From an uncultured Fretibacterium sp. (GTDB taxonomy: Bacteria > Synergistota > Synergistia > Synergistales > Aminobacteriaceae), in assembly GCA_937899395.1 (NCBI GenBank), contig CALBPU010000003.1:1-34561 (forward strand): a DNA stretch of 34,561 bases, given 5' to 3'. This document shows, one piece after another, positions 24,091-32,052 of the stretch. The position numbers and the translations under genes were made by a program. Positions within the stretch are counted from its first letter, which is position 1; the number at the start of each line of letters is the position of its first letter. The notes under the pieces are model-generated. The model was not told the origin of the DNA, made no database searches, and saw only the letters and a list, made by a program, of their open reading frames with translations.

Positions 24091-24339
24091 ATGGTCAATT
24101 ATAAAGAGCTTGTAGAATTTATCGTTAAGAATCTTGTTACTCAAACTGAAGCAGTCGAAGTCGAAAGTAACGAAGGCAAAAACGAGAGTATGAAAAAAAT
24201 CCTGATTCGGGTTGCCCATGAAGATGTTGGGCGAGTAATCGGAAAGAGGGGTGCAACGATCAACGCTATTCGGCTGTTGGCCAAAGCGGCAGCAGTCAAG
24301 GCCGGAGAAAGGGTTGATGTTGACATCGTTGAGGATTAA
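24091..24339 (+). CDS. khpA: KH-domain RNA-binding protein (YlqC/KhpA family)
   Basis: This 82-residue protein is a single KH domain with the RNA-contact loop VIGKRGATINAIR. ELVEFIVKNLV opens it as in homologues. KhpA pairs with KhpB/EloR in other bacteria and binds many RNAs. ATG 24091 is chosen because homologues begin there; an upstream ATG 24061 would add ten unrelated residues. The ribosome site is weak (CGGTG). The stop is directly followed by trmD. The rimM gene that usually separates the two is missing. Confidence 0.85.
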   Translation: MVNYKELVEFIVKNLVTQTEAVEVESNEGKNESMKKILIRVAHEDVGRVIGKRGATINAIRLLAKAAAVKAGERVDVDIVED

Positions 24340-24341
24340 TC

Positions 24342-25481
24342 ATTAACATTACAATCGTAACGGCTTTCCCGGAATTATTTGAGAATTTTTTATCAACAAG
24401 TATTTCGGGACGAGCTGTATCAAACGGATTAGTCGGTGTAAATGTAATAAATCTGCGTGATTTCGGCAGAGGAAATTACAGGCAGCTTGATGATTATGCT
24501 TTCGGTTCGGGCGGAATGTTATTTGCGGCTCCGCAGTTGAAGGACGCTTTAGATTTTGCGCAATCAAAATTTGAAACTTCAAAGCCGTTTGTAATTTTTC
24601 CGTCTCCTCAGGGGGCTTTAGTCAGTCAGGAAATTATAGAAAGCCTTGCGAAACAGGAGCACGTTATAATTTTTTGCGGACATTATGAAGGAATTGACGA
24701 ACGTTTTATAGAAAAATATGTTGACCTTGAAATTTCAATAGGCGATTGTGTTTTAACGGGCGGCGAAATTCCTGCAATGTTGATAGTTGACGCAATGTCC
24801 AGACTTGTTCCGGGAGTTGTCGGCAAAAACAAAGCTGTAATTGAAGATTCATTTTATCGCGGAATGCTCGATAATCCGAATTACACAAGGCCGTTTTCAT
24901 GGGAAGGACTTGATGTCCCGGAAATACTGTTAAGCGGAAACGAGAAAGAAATTTCAAAATGGCGCAGAAATGAAGCCGTAAATCGGACTCTGACACGAAG
25001 ACCTGATTTAATTTCGAGAGCTTCAATACGTGAATATATTTCCGACGGTGTAAATTTAGCCGTAATCGTTGAATATGAAAACGAAAATTTATCGGGTCTT
25101 AATGATATGTGCAAGGCTTATGATTTAGCCAGGCCGTTTTTAATTGCTAAGACACGGGAACTTCGAGAGGCTTTTAAGAGTTCATATCCTGAAGCAAAAG
25201 TTTTAGGACAGATTGAAAAGCTATATGAGAATTTTAATGATAATGTTCTTGTTGTAAAAGTTTTTCGTGAACCTCGTAAAAATTCCCTGCATAGCCTTGA
25301 GGTAAAACGCAGGTGTCTTGAACATAAAGGAAAAATTCTATTTGTGTTCTCAGAAAATGAAAGCCGGCTTGAAGAATTAAACATTGAAGGACTTTTATGT
25401 TATATCTATTCTGAAAAAATAAATGTCCCGCTCAATGTAATGATTGGAATAACGCTGGACAGATTGTTAGGAAAGCGTTAA
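24342..25481 (+). CDS. trmD: tRNA (guanine-N1)-methyltransferase with extra C-terminal domain; probable AUU start
   Basis: TrmD methylates G37 of certain tRNAs using AdoMet and prevents frameshifting. TrmD homology begins with NITIVTAFPELFENFL at 24345, and FGSGGM, ISIGDCVLTGGE and DNPNYTRPF follow. There is no ATG, GTG or TTG before the homology begins. An in-frame ATT at 24342 sits 6 bases after GAGGA (24331-24335) and aligns with the usual initiator Met of MNITI. The first ATG is at 24516, inside the knot fold and too late. TrmD normally ends near residue 235-240. Here another ~140 residues (from about LAVIVEYENENLSGLND) continue to 25481. They resemble the SPOUT-type RNA methyltransferase domain (Methyltrn_RNA_4, PF09936) that some bacteria encode beside trmD, but weakly. 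Confidence 0.88.
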   Translation: MNITIVTAFPELFENFLSTSISGRAVSNGLVGVNVINLRDFGRGNYRQLDDYAFGSGGMLFAAPQLKDALDFAQSKFETSKPFVIFPSPQGALVSQEIIESLAKQEHVIIFCGHYEGIDERFIEKYVDLEISIGDCVLTGGEIPAMLIVDAMSRLVPGVVGKNKAVIEDSFYRGMLDNPNYTRPFSWEGLDVPEILLSGNEKEISKWRRNEAVNRTLTRRPDLISRASIREYISDGVNLAVIVEYENENLSGLNDMCKAYDLARPFLIAKTRELREAFKSSYPEAKVLGQIEKLYENFNDNVLVVKVFREPRKNSLHSLEVKRRCLEHKGKILFVFSENESRLEELNIEGLLCYIYSEKINVPLNVMIGITLDRLLGKR

Positions 25482-25503
25482 AAATTTTGGAGGATTTTTA
25501 GAA

Positions 25504-25863
25504 TTGAACGTTGTTGATTTAGTACAGAAAAAATATTTCAGAGCTGAAAATTTACCTGATTTCAGACCGGGCGACACTCTGAAAGTACACGTAAAAATCA
25601 AAGAAGGAACTCGTGAACGTATTCAGATTTTTGAGGGAATCGTAATTGCGAAACAACACGGTGGCCTCGATGAGACTTTCACAGTCAGGAAAATTTCAAA
25701 CGGTGTCGGAGTTGAAAGAATTTTCCCTGTACATTGTCCTTCAATCGAGAAGGTTGAAGTAGTCCGTAAGGGTAAAGTCAGAAGAGCCAAGCTGTATTAC
25801 CTTCGTAAGTTAAGCGGCAAGGCAGCAAGAATTAAAGAGCGAAGAAAATTTGCTAAAGCATAA
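25504..25863 (+). CDS. rplS: 50S ribosomal protein L19
   Basis: L19 of 119 residues sits at the 30S-50S interface. FRPGDTLKVHVKIKEGTRER, FEGIVIAKQ and RRAKLYYLRKLSGKAARIKE are diagnostic. The start is TTG 25504 with GGAGGA 11 bases upstream. It is the last gene of the ylxM-ffh-rpsP-khpA-trmD cluster and is followed by a strong terminator. Confidence 0.96.
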   Translation: MNVVDLVQKKYFRAENLPDFRPGDTLKVHVKIKEGTRERIQIFEGIVIAKQHGGLDETFTVRKISNGVGVERIFPVHCPSIEKVEVVRKGKVRRAKLYYLRKLSGKAARIKERRKFAKA

Positions 25864-25874
25864 AAACAAAAACA

Positions 25875-25916
25875 AAAATTCCCCTGTTCTAAAATTTCAG
25901 AGCGGGGGAATTTTTT
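25875..25916. terminator. Bidirectional rho-independent terminator
   Basis: AATTCCCC pairs with GGGGAATT around a loop. TTTTTT follows on the plus strand, and an A-rich flank gives a T-run on the minus strand. It ends rplS and the convergent ybbR transcript. Confidence 0.88.
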
Positions 25917-25927
25917 CATGTTTATAT

Positions 25928-27157
25928 TTATAAACTGTTCACTGTTACATTTTGAGGCTCTACTCTTGTAACTCTGAATGAATCGTCCGAAACTATTTCA
26001 GCCTTAACCGGAAGCGTTATAGGTGCCATAAAAATATTCGACATATCAACAAATGTTTTTATCTCAATATTCTCAGTTGATAATTTCTCAATTAATGACG
26101 GCCTGCCCTCTATCGTTACTGAAACATTAGGAGGATTACAAATCCATTTTTGATTGTCTTCACTCCCTCGAATTTCAACAGGAATATTCGTCAGCATCTT
26201 TTCGGCTCTAGTTTCACTCAACTGAACACTAACTTTTACAGATGAGGCATTCACGAACGAAACTCCTTCAACTTCAGGTGCTCTCAGAGGCGCAACTATA
26301 ATTTTATCCTCAGCCATTAATGACACATCTATAACTTCTGTATCAACAGCTTCAATTTTCGCAAGGTCCTCTATATTTCCCTCGATTTGAATTTCAGACG
26401 GATCCGTTGTTATGGATCTAACCTCGTAATCCGAATCAAGTTTTCCCGTCAGTCTTACATTAACAGGCACTCTCTTTTTCGGAAGTCCTCTTGCTAATGT
26501 CCCTCTAAAACGCACTTGCGCAGGTTCAATAGTTACAGACCCCTCAAAAGGTTCGGACTGTGAAAATTTTACCGCCATTAATAATTCACGGCCTTCTTGT
26601 AACTCTTCAATGGTAGGAGTGATTCTAACTGAACCAACTTTTAATACGTCATCTTCAGCACCTCTTACTCCGACTTCTCGAGGAATTATTTCAACTCCTT
26701 CTATATATTGACCTTCAGGAATATTTTGCGGCAAAACTGTTTCAACGTTCATTAATCTTGTAACCTGTCTAACAATATCCAAAACTGCCTGAGACGGAAA
26801 GCATGATAATAATGTTATTTCGGGAGGAGTTTCAACAATGACATTGACAGTGTATTTTTTTCCGGGTATTAAATTTCGAGCGTCAACAAATGCGTTAATG
26901 GAATTATAATCCAGCCTTGTTATTACGTCTTCAGTGCCTCTGATTTCAATGTCAACCTCTGAAAGCCTTCCTCTTAACATCGCTTGGGCATCAAGCCCTC
27001 TATATTCAAGAGGTGCTGAAAATTTTCGGGTAATTAATTGTCGTTCTTCCAATCCTGTAACATATACCCACATTACAACAGACGTTATTATTGAGATAGT
27101 CCACAAAGCCCAAGAAGACGATAAAATTTCATCAAGATTAAATTTCCCTATTCTCAT
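25928..27157 (-). CDS. cdaR: YbbR domain protein, CdaA regulator
   Basis: This 409-residue protein has an N-terminal membrane helix (LWTISIITSVVMWVYVTG) and a long extracytoplasmic region of about four YbbR repeats (e.g. PLEYRGLDAQAML, VPVNVRLTGKLDSDYE, PVEIRGSEDNQK). YbbR/CdaR binds and regulates the membrane diadenylate cyclase CdaA in Bacillus and relatives. It starts 1 base after cdaA, consistent with a complex. The glmM gene that often follows is not present; the operon ends at a terminator. Confidence 0.88.
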   Translation of the reverse strand: MRIGKFNLDEILSSSWALWTISIITSVVMWVYVTGLEERQLITRKFSAPLEYRGLDAQAMLRGRLSEVDIEIRGTEDVITRLDYNSINAFVDARNLIPGKKYTVNVIVETPPEITLLSCFPSQAVLDIVRQVTRLMNVETVLPQNIPEGQYIEGVEIIPREVGVRGAEDDVLKVGSVRITPTIEELQEGRELLMAVKFSQSEPFEGSVTIEPAQVRFRGTLARGLPKKRVPVNVRLTGKLDSDYEVRSITTDPSEIQIEGNIEDLAKIEAVDTEVIDVSLMAEDKIIVAPLRAPEVEGVSFVNASSVKVSVQLSETRAEKMLTNIPVEIRGSEDNQKWICNPPNVSVTIEGRPSLIEKLSTENIEIKTFVDMSNIFMAPITLPVKAEIVSDDSFRVTRVEPQNVTVNSL

Positions 27158-27158
27158 T

Positions 27159-27995
27159 TTATTTCACCAACTCCCCTGAGCTTTGTTCTTTTTTCTGTGC
27201 CCAGAATAAATCTTTGAGCATTTTTTTACGAGCTTCCCAACCTTTTACAACCTGTTCACCCATAAAATAATGTCTCAATACTCCCTCAACCTGAAAATCT
27301 TTCAAGTTCTTTGAGAGTTTACCTTTAACTGCAAGTGAAACTTCACCGCGTTCTTCAGATACTACAAAAACCATTGCGTCAGATACTTCAGTTATACCGA
27401 GAGCGGCTCTGTGTCTTGTACCGAACCAACGTGAAATTTCAGGAGCATCGGCTAAAGGCAAATAACAACCTCCCGCAATTAATGAATATCTGTTGAGAAT
27501 CACAGCTCCGTCATGAAGAGGGTTATTAATCCAGAAGATCGAGATTATTAACTCCTCTGTAATTTGAGCGTTTAACGGTATAGCGGTCTTTGTGTAATCT
27601 CCTAATCCGACTTCCTGTTGAAGAACTAAAAGCGCACCGATTTTATGAGCCTTCAAATAACTTAAAGCCCCTGAAATCTGCCTCACTTTCATTTCAGCTT
27701 CGTCTTCAGACATTTGATGCTTATATAATTGCCCCTTGCCTAACTCCTCTAACATTTTTCTGAGTTCAGGCTGAAAAACAATCGGAACTGTTACGCTTAA
27801 AGCCAGTAAAGCGTTTCCTATGAACCATGTTAAAAGTCTGAATTTCAAAAATGAAGCGACTAAAAGAATAATCGAAAGAATTATTACGCCCCTGATTAAC
27901 TGTACAGCACGTGTGCCGACAAGCAGGACTAAAATTCTGTAAATTATAAATGATACTATCGCTATATCTATTAAGCTTCGTACATTCGATAACAT
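27159..27995 (-). CDS. cdaA: Diadenylate cyclase CdaA
   Basis: This 278-residue enzyme makes the second messenger c-di-AMP from two ATP. Three membrane helices occupy about residues 8-75. The DAC catalytic domain (~85-250) holds DGAVIL and RHRAALGI, the two nucleotide-binding motifs, with GGCYLPL between. c-di-AMP controls potassium and osmotic balance and wall homeostasis. The gene begins right after the pyk stop with no gap and is coupled to ybbR. Confidence 0.94.
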   Translation of the reverse strand: MLSNVRSLIDIAIVSFIIYRILVLLVGTRAVQLIRGVIILSIILLVASFLKFRLLTWFIGNALLALSVTVPIVFQPELRKMLEELGKGQLYKHQMSEDEAEMKVRQISGALSYLKAHKIGALLVLQQEVGLGDYTKTAIPLNAQITEELIISIFWINNPLHDGAVILNRYSLIAGGCYLPLADAPEISRWFGTRHRAALGITEVSDAMVFVVSEERGEVSLAVKGKLSKNLKDFQVEGVLRHYFMGEQVVKGWEARKKMLKDLFWAQKKEQSSGELVK

Positions 27996-29768
27996 TTACA
28001 CAACCAGCCTTACGACACCTCTATAAACAAGTCCCCTTGTTCCGTCAATCGAAACAACATCATCATCCATTAACGTTGAAAAAGCATCAGCAACTCCGAC
28101 AATGCAGGGCAAATTATAATCAATGGCAAGCGAATTTCCTTCTGCAAATAATAACCCGCTCTCGAATAAAACGGCTCCGACTTTATCAAGCACAGGGCGA
28201 TATTCTTCGTTCAACTGACGAACGACTAAGATACAACCTTGAGTTACTTTAGCTATTGCTTCTTCAGGAGTTCTGGCTATGCAGACTTTTCCGATTGCGT
28301 TTTTCTGTGAAAGAGGTGTTCCTGATAACAAAATCGTGCCTGTTGTTAAAACTTCGACAACGTTTGTTGAACCCGGCCTGCCGACAGGAACTCCTGCGGT
28401 TATTACGACTAACTCACCCTCAGGCAATAAACCTTTATTAACGCATGTTGTAATAGCTTCACGAGCAGCGACGTTAATGTCGGACATCTCCGAAAGTCTG
28501 ACGGGCTGAACTCCCCACCATAAAGCTAATTCTCTCCAAGTTTGCTGACTGGGTGTTAATCCCAAAATCGGACATTCTGGACGGTGTTTTGAGATCATTT
28601 TCGCAGTCAATCCGCTTCGGCTTAAACAAATTATCGCAGGTGCTTTAATCTGTTTTGCAAGAAGAACGGCAGCACCGCTTACGGCATCGGGCACAGGTAT
28701 TCCTTCAAGTTCCGTAACTTCTTTTTGCTTACTGTTTTTATGATTGCCCCAGAGATTTAATTCTTTTTCGGCTCGGTCAACAATATTTCTCATTGTCGCA
28801 ACGGCTTGCACAGGATATTTTCCCGAAGCTGTTTCACCCGATAACATTACTGCGTCAGTTCCATCGAGAACAGCATTAGCAACATCGCTTGCTTCAGCTC
28901 TTGTAGGTCTTGGATTACGAATCATTGAATCAAGCATTTGAGTAGCAACTATTACGACCTTACCGCGAACTCTGCACATCTCGATGATTTTTTTCTGCAC
29001 TAAAGGAACGTCTTCGGTAGGAATTTCAACTCCTAAATCACCTCTTGCAACCATAACTCCGTCAACAACATCAACAATTTCTTCAATGTTATTAACAGCT
29101 TGACGTGTTTCAATTTTAGCGAGAACTTTCATAGCACCGCCGTAACTTTGAATTAATCTTCTGACTTCGACAATATCCTGACGGGTTTTAACGAACGATA
29201 CCGCTAAATATTCCATGCCGTGTTGAATGCCCCATGCTATATCCTGTTTATCTTTTTCAGAAAGGGCAGGGAGGGTTATATCAGAGCCCGGAATATTAAT
29301 TCCTTTAGTATTTCTCAAAGGGCCTCCGACGATTATTTTGCAGGTTACATCATCGCCGTCAATTTTTTCGACTTCAAGATTTAATGCTCCGTCATCAATG
29401 AAAATACTTTCACCCTGTTTAACTTCTTGAGCAAGCAATTTGTAATTCACCCAAATTTTTTCGGGAGTTCCTTCAAAAGGTTCATCACATGATGACAAAA
29501 TTATTTTTTCACCTTGAACTAAATTTATCTCACCGTCTTTCATAGAACCTGTACGAATTTCGGGGCCTTTAGTGTCGAGCAATGCCGCTATGGGTTTCTT
29601 TGTGCCTCGTTCGACGCGCCTGATTAATTTCAATTTCTTTTCATGGCCGTCATAATCTCCGTGCGAAAAATTTAATCTCGCAACATTCATTCCTGCTTCA
29701 GCCATAGCCTTGAGCGTTTCATAATTATCACTCGCAGGGCCTATGGTGCATACGATCTTTACAAACAT
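27996..29768 (-). CDS. pyk: Pyruvate kinase with C-terminal PEP-utilising-type domain
   Basis: This 590-residue glycolytic enzyme converts PEP and ADP to pyruvate and ATP. KIVCTIGPASDN, LNFSHGDYDGH, DTKGPEIRTG and MVARGDLGVEIP are the catalytic blocks. The extra ~110 residues at the C-terminus (GCILVVRQLNEEY, then ending RGLVYRGVVRLVV) match the extra domain of Bacillus/Geobacillus-type pyruvate kinases, related to the PEP-utilising mobile domain. An AAGGAGGC ribosome site (+ 29778-29785) precedes the ATG. Its stop touches the cdaA ATG, linking glycolysis and c-di-AMP synthesis in one transcript. Confidence 0.95.
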   Translation of the reverse strand: MFVKIVCTIGPASDNYETLKAMAEAGMNVARLNFSHGDYDGHEKKLKLIRRVERGTKKPIAALLDTKGPEIRTGSMKDGEINLVQGEKIILSSCDEPFEGTPEKIWVNYKLLAQEVKQGESIFIDDGALNLEVEKIDGDDVTCKIIVGGPLRNTKGINIPGSDITLPALSEKDKQDIAWGIQHGMEYLAVSFVKTRQDIVEVRRLIQSYGGAMKVLAKIETRQAVNNIEEIVDVVDGVMVARGDLGVEIPTEDVPLVQKKIIEMCRVRGKVVIVATQMLDSMIRNPRPTRAEASDVANAVLDGTDAVMLSGETASGKYPVQAVATMRNIVDRAEKELNLWGNHKNSKQKEVTELEGIPVPDAVSGAAVLLAKQIKAPAIICLSRSGLTAKMISKHRPECPILGLTPSQQTWRELALWWGVQPVRLSEMSDINVAAREAITTCVNKGLLPEGELVVITAGVPVGRPGSTNVVEVLTTGTILLSGTPLSQKNAIGKVCIARTPEEAIAKVTQGCILVVRQLNEEYRPVLDKVGAVLFESGLLFAEGNSLAIDYNLPCIVGVADAFSTLMDDDVVSIDGTRGLVYRGVVRLVV

Positions 29769-29806
29769 AAAAAATTTGCCTCCTTAACAAAAATTTTGTT
29801 CTTTGA

Positions 29807-29812
29807 ATTATA
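29807..29812 (-). promoter_or_regulatory. Candidate -10 box for pyk-cdaA-ybbR
   Basis: The minus strand reads TATAAT 38 bases before the pyk ATG and downstream of the ftsK-like gene's terminator. The -35 region overlaps the terminator's T-run and is not consensus. Confidence 0.4.
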
Positions 29813-29825
29813 CAGGTTTACAAAA

Positions 29826-29865
29826 AAATAACCCTCCCGAAAATTTTCAGAAGAGTTATTATTGC
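29826..29865 (-). terminator. Terminator after the FtsK-like gene
   Basis: On the minus strand AATAACTCTTC pairs, with G-U pairs, to GGGAGGGTTATT, followed by a run of Ts. It separates mltG-ftsK from pyk-cdaA-ybbR. Confidence 0.75.
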
Positions 29866-29882
29866 TTGCTTTTATTGAAAGG

Positions 29883-32030
29883 TTAAAAATTTTTCAGTTC
29901 CGATGCTTCGAGATTGTTTGACATATATTCGACGAACTCCGAAACTTTTTCCTCACTTATAAACGGCGTTTGAAGTCTGAATATCTGCGGTGCCGTAGGA
30001 CTTCTGAATAACATATCGCCCTTTCCTATCAATTTATCAGAATCAAAAATGCCCATGATATTTTTAGAATCTGTTTGAGGCGTTAATGTGAATGAAATTC
30101 TTGCAGGAATATTCGAGCGTATTAAAGTCGTAATAACATCTGCTGAAGGTCTCCGTGCCGACAAAATCATATATATTCCCGCAGCTCCGGCCTTTTGTGC
30201 AAGCCTAACTATTAAATCCTCAAATTCATTTCCTGATGAGTACATTAAATCCGAAAGTTCGTTGATGATGATTACGATTTCAGGGAGCTTATTTTTCTTG
30301 CGTACTTTTTTGTTATAGGCTGCAAGATTTCTCACTCGTTCTTCAGCAAAAGTTCCCGTTCGTTTTTCCATTTCATCACAAGCCCATTGAAGAGCCTTCA
30401 AAGCACTCTCAGAATTTGATAACGGAGACGATAACAAATGGGGCAATCCGTTATAAACCGCAAATTCAATATGTCTCGGATCAATTAATATTAACCTTAA
30501 TTCTTCAGGAGGACGTTTTGATGTAATTGATAAGATACAGGAATTAATGAAAGTATTTTTGCCCGAACCTGAATCGCCCGAAATTAAAAGATGCGGCATG
30601 TCTTCAAGTCCATGAACAAAAATTTTTCCGTCAACTAAAACTCCCAACGGTAAAGGCAAACTTGCTTCAGAATTTTTATATTCCTGACTCTCCAAAACAT
30701 TTCTCAACGGCATAAATTTTCTGTCATCGTTCGGAATTTCAATACCAACATAATGAGTTCCCGGTATCGGTGCTTCAACCCTAACTGACATAACAGCTAA
30801 TGCCATCGTTAAATCATCTGAAAGCCCTGAAACTTTATTAACCTTAGTGCCTGGAGCAAGTTCGAGCTGATATTGAATTATTGAAAGCCCTGTAACAGTA
30901 TGTGCCAGAGTTGCTGTTACACCGAAATTTTTAAGAGTTGAAACAATGAGCTTACCTTGTTTGTCAGGTTTATCCGAAATTTTTTGAGACGTTTCAATTT
31001 TCGCAGGCTGTCCGAAAATTTCCATCGGAGGCGGAAATACAGGTTCATCATATTCAGCCGAATCAATTTCAACATCTTCAAATTCCTGTAATTTTTCGGG
31101 AAATGTTATTTCGGGCAAAGGTCTTCGTATTTTTTTGGGTCGTGAAGTTTTAGAACGTTTTTTCACTGGAGGTTCCAATGCTCCCGAGTCTATCATTGCG
31201 ATGATGTTGTCGAGTTTTTCAACGGCTTCACTTCGGTTAGGGTCTCTTTCATCTTGAAATTCTTCATCTTCAGGAGCAGGTTTCAATTTAGGCATTTGAA
31301 GATTCATTAAACCCTTTGAAACTTTATCCTTTTTATCTGATGATTTTGAGAATGAAATTTGCATTGTATCTTCTTTATCATCGTCAGCAGGTTTGAATGT
31401 CGGAAATTTCAATTTTTTCATGAATAAAATATCATCAGGCGTTTCATGTTTGAAATCGTCATCATCACTTGAAGATTTTCTGCTGCGTCTTCGTGAATTA
31501 ACAAAAGTTTTTCGAGTTTGTCGGAATGACGGCAATGATAACGATGACAAACTAGGCAATGAAAGCTTGAAAATTCTTGAGCCGAATAAAAATGCTGAGA
31601 ATATAAATGACCCGACAACTAACAAAAGAGTTATGAACGTTCCGATGTTAAGCACAAAAAATCTCGCTAAACCATGACCGAAACTTCCGGGTAAAAATAA
31701 AGTGCTTTCAGTTTCCCAACCTGTCTCCTTCAATAGCCCTAACAAAAATGCAAATGAAATATATAATTGTATAGTTCCCAAAATTTGTCTTGGGATTCTC
31801 GGCACTCGAAATTTCAAGAGAGTTGCTGTGCATAAATACATCAAGAATAACAACGGTACGATTGAAGCTCCTCCCCAAACTTTACGAAGATATTCGCCCC
31901 AAATTTTTCCGCTGTCTCCCGTTAAAGCACTGTCGAACAATGCAAGAATAAAATACACGCACAAAATTATGAGTACAAATAATATTAATTCCCCTAAATT
32001 TACCTGATTTTTATTTTTTCTTCTGCTCAA
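29883..32030 (-). CDS. ftsK: FtsK/SpoIIIE-like DNA translocase with altered Walker motifs and no gamma domain
   Basis: This 715-residue protein has four N-terminal membrane helices (about 12-165), a charged linker (~170-330), then the FtsK motor core. Family blocks include GTKVNKVSGLSDDLTMALA, RRPSADVITTLIRSNIPARI and DKLIGKGDMLF. The core differs from the family at key sites. Walker A reads GDSGSGKN, with Asn at about 492 instead of Ser/Thr. Walker B reads IIIINELSDLM, with Asn at about 590 where Asp is normal. The usual ATQRPS is SARRPS. The protein ends soon after the motor and lacks the winged-helix gamma domain that reads chromosome polarity sites. TTG 32030 is preceded by GGGGG. It follows mltG by 22 bases, fitting a division or wall context. 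Whether it hydrolyses ATP is open. Confidence 0.85.
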   Translation of the reverse strand: MSRRKNKNQVNLGELILFVLIILCVYFILALFDSALTGDSGKIWGEYLRKVWGGASIVPLLFLMYLCTATLLKFRVPRIPRQILGTIQLYISFAFLLGLLKETGWETESTLFLPGSFGHGLARFFVLNIGTFITLLLVVGSFIFSAFLFGSRIFKLSLPSLSSLSLPSFRQTRKTFVNSRRRSRKSSSDDDDFKHETPDDILFMKKLKFPTFKPADDDKEDTMQISFSKSSDKKDKVSKGLMNLQMPKLKPAPEDEEFQDERDPNRSEAVEKLDNIIAMIDSGALEPPVKKRSKTSRPKKIRRPLPEITFPEKLQEFEDVEIDSAEYDEPVFPPPMEIFGQPAKIETSQKISDKPDKQGKLIVSTLKNFGVTATLAHTVTGLSIIQYQLELAPGTKVNKVSGLSDDLTMALAVMSVRVEAPIPGTHYVGIEIPNDDRKFMPLRNVLESQEYKNSEASLPLPLGVLVDGKIFVHGLEDMPHLLISGDSGSGKNTFINSCILSITSKRPPEELRLILIDPRHIEFAVYNGLPHLLSSPLSNSESALKALQWACDEMEKRTGTFAEERVRNLAAYNKKVRKKNKLPEIVIIINELSDLMYSSGNEFEDLIVRLAQKAGAAGIYMILSARRPSADVITTLIRSNIPARISFTLTPQTDSKNIMGIFDSDKLIGKGDMLFRSPTAPQIFRLQTPFISEEKVSEFVEYMSNNLEASELKNF

Positions 32031-32052
32031 AATAAACCCCCATTTTTATTTT

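Noticed and set aside
23892..24104. 70-codon Cys/His-containing frame between rpsP and khpA
   Set aside because: It has no ribosome site, its residues are not protein-like, it runs through the hairpins and it ends inside khpA in another frame.
27950..29430. Several plus-strand frames opposite cdaA and pyk
   Set aside because: They are shadows of strongly conserved minus-strand genes.
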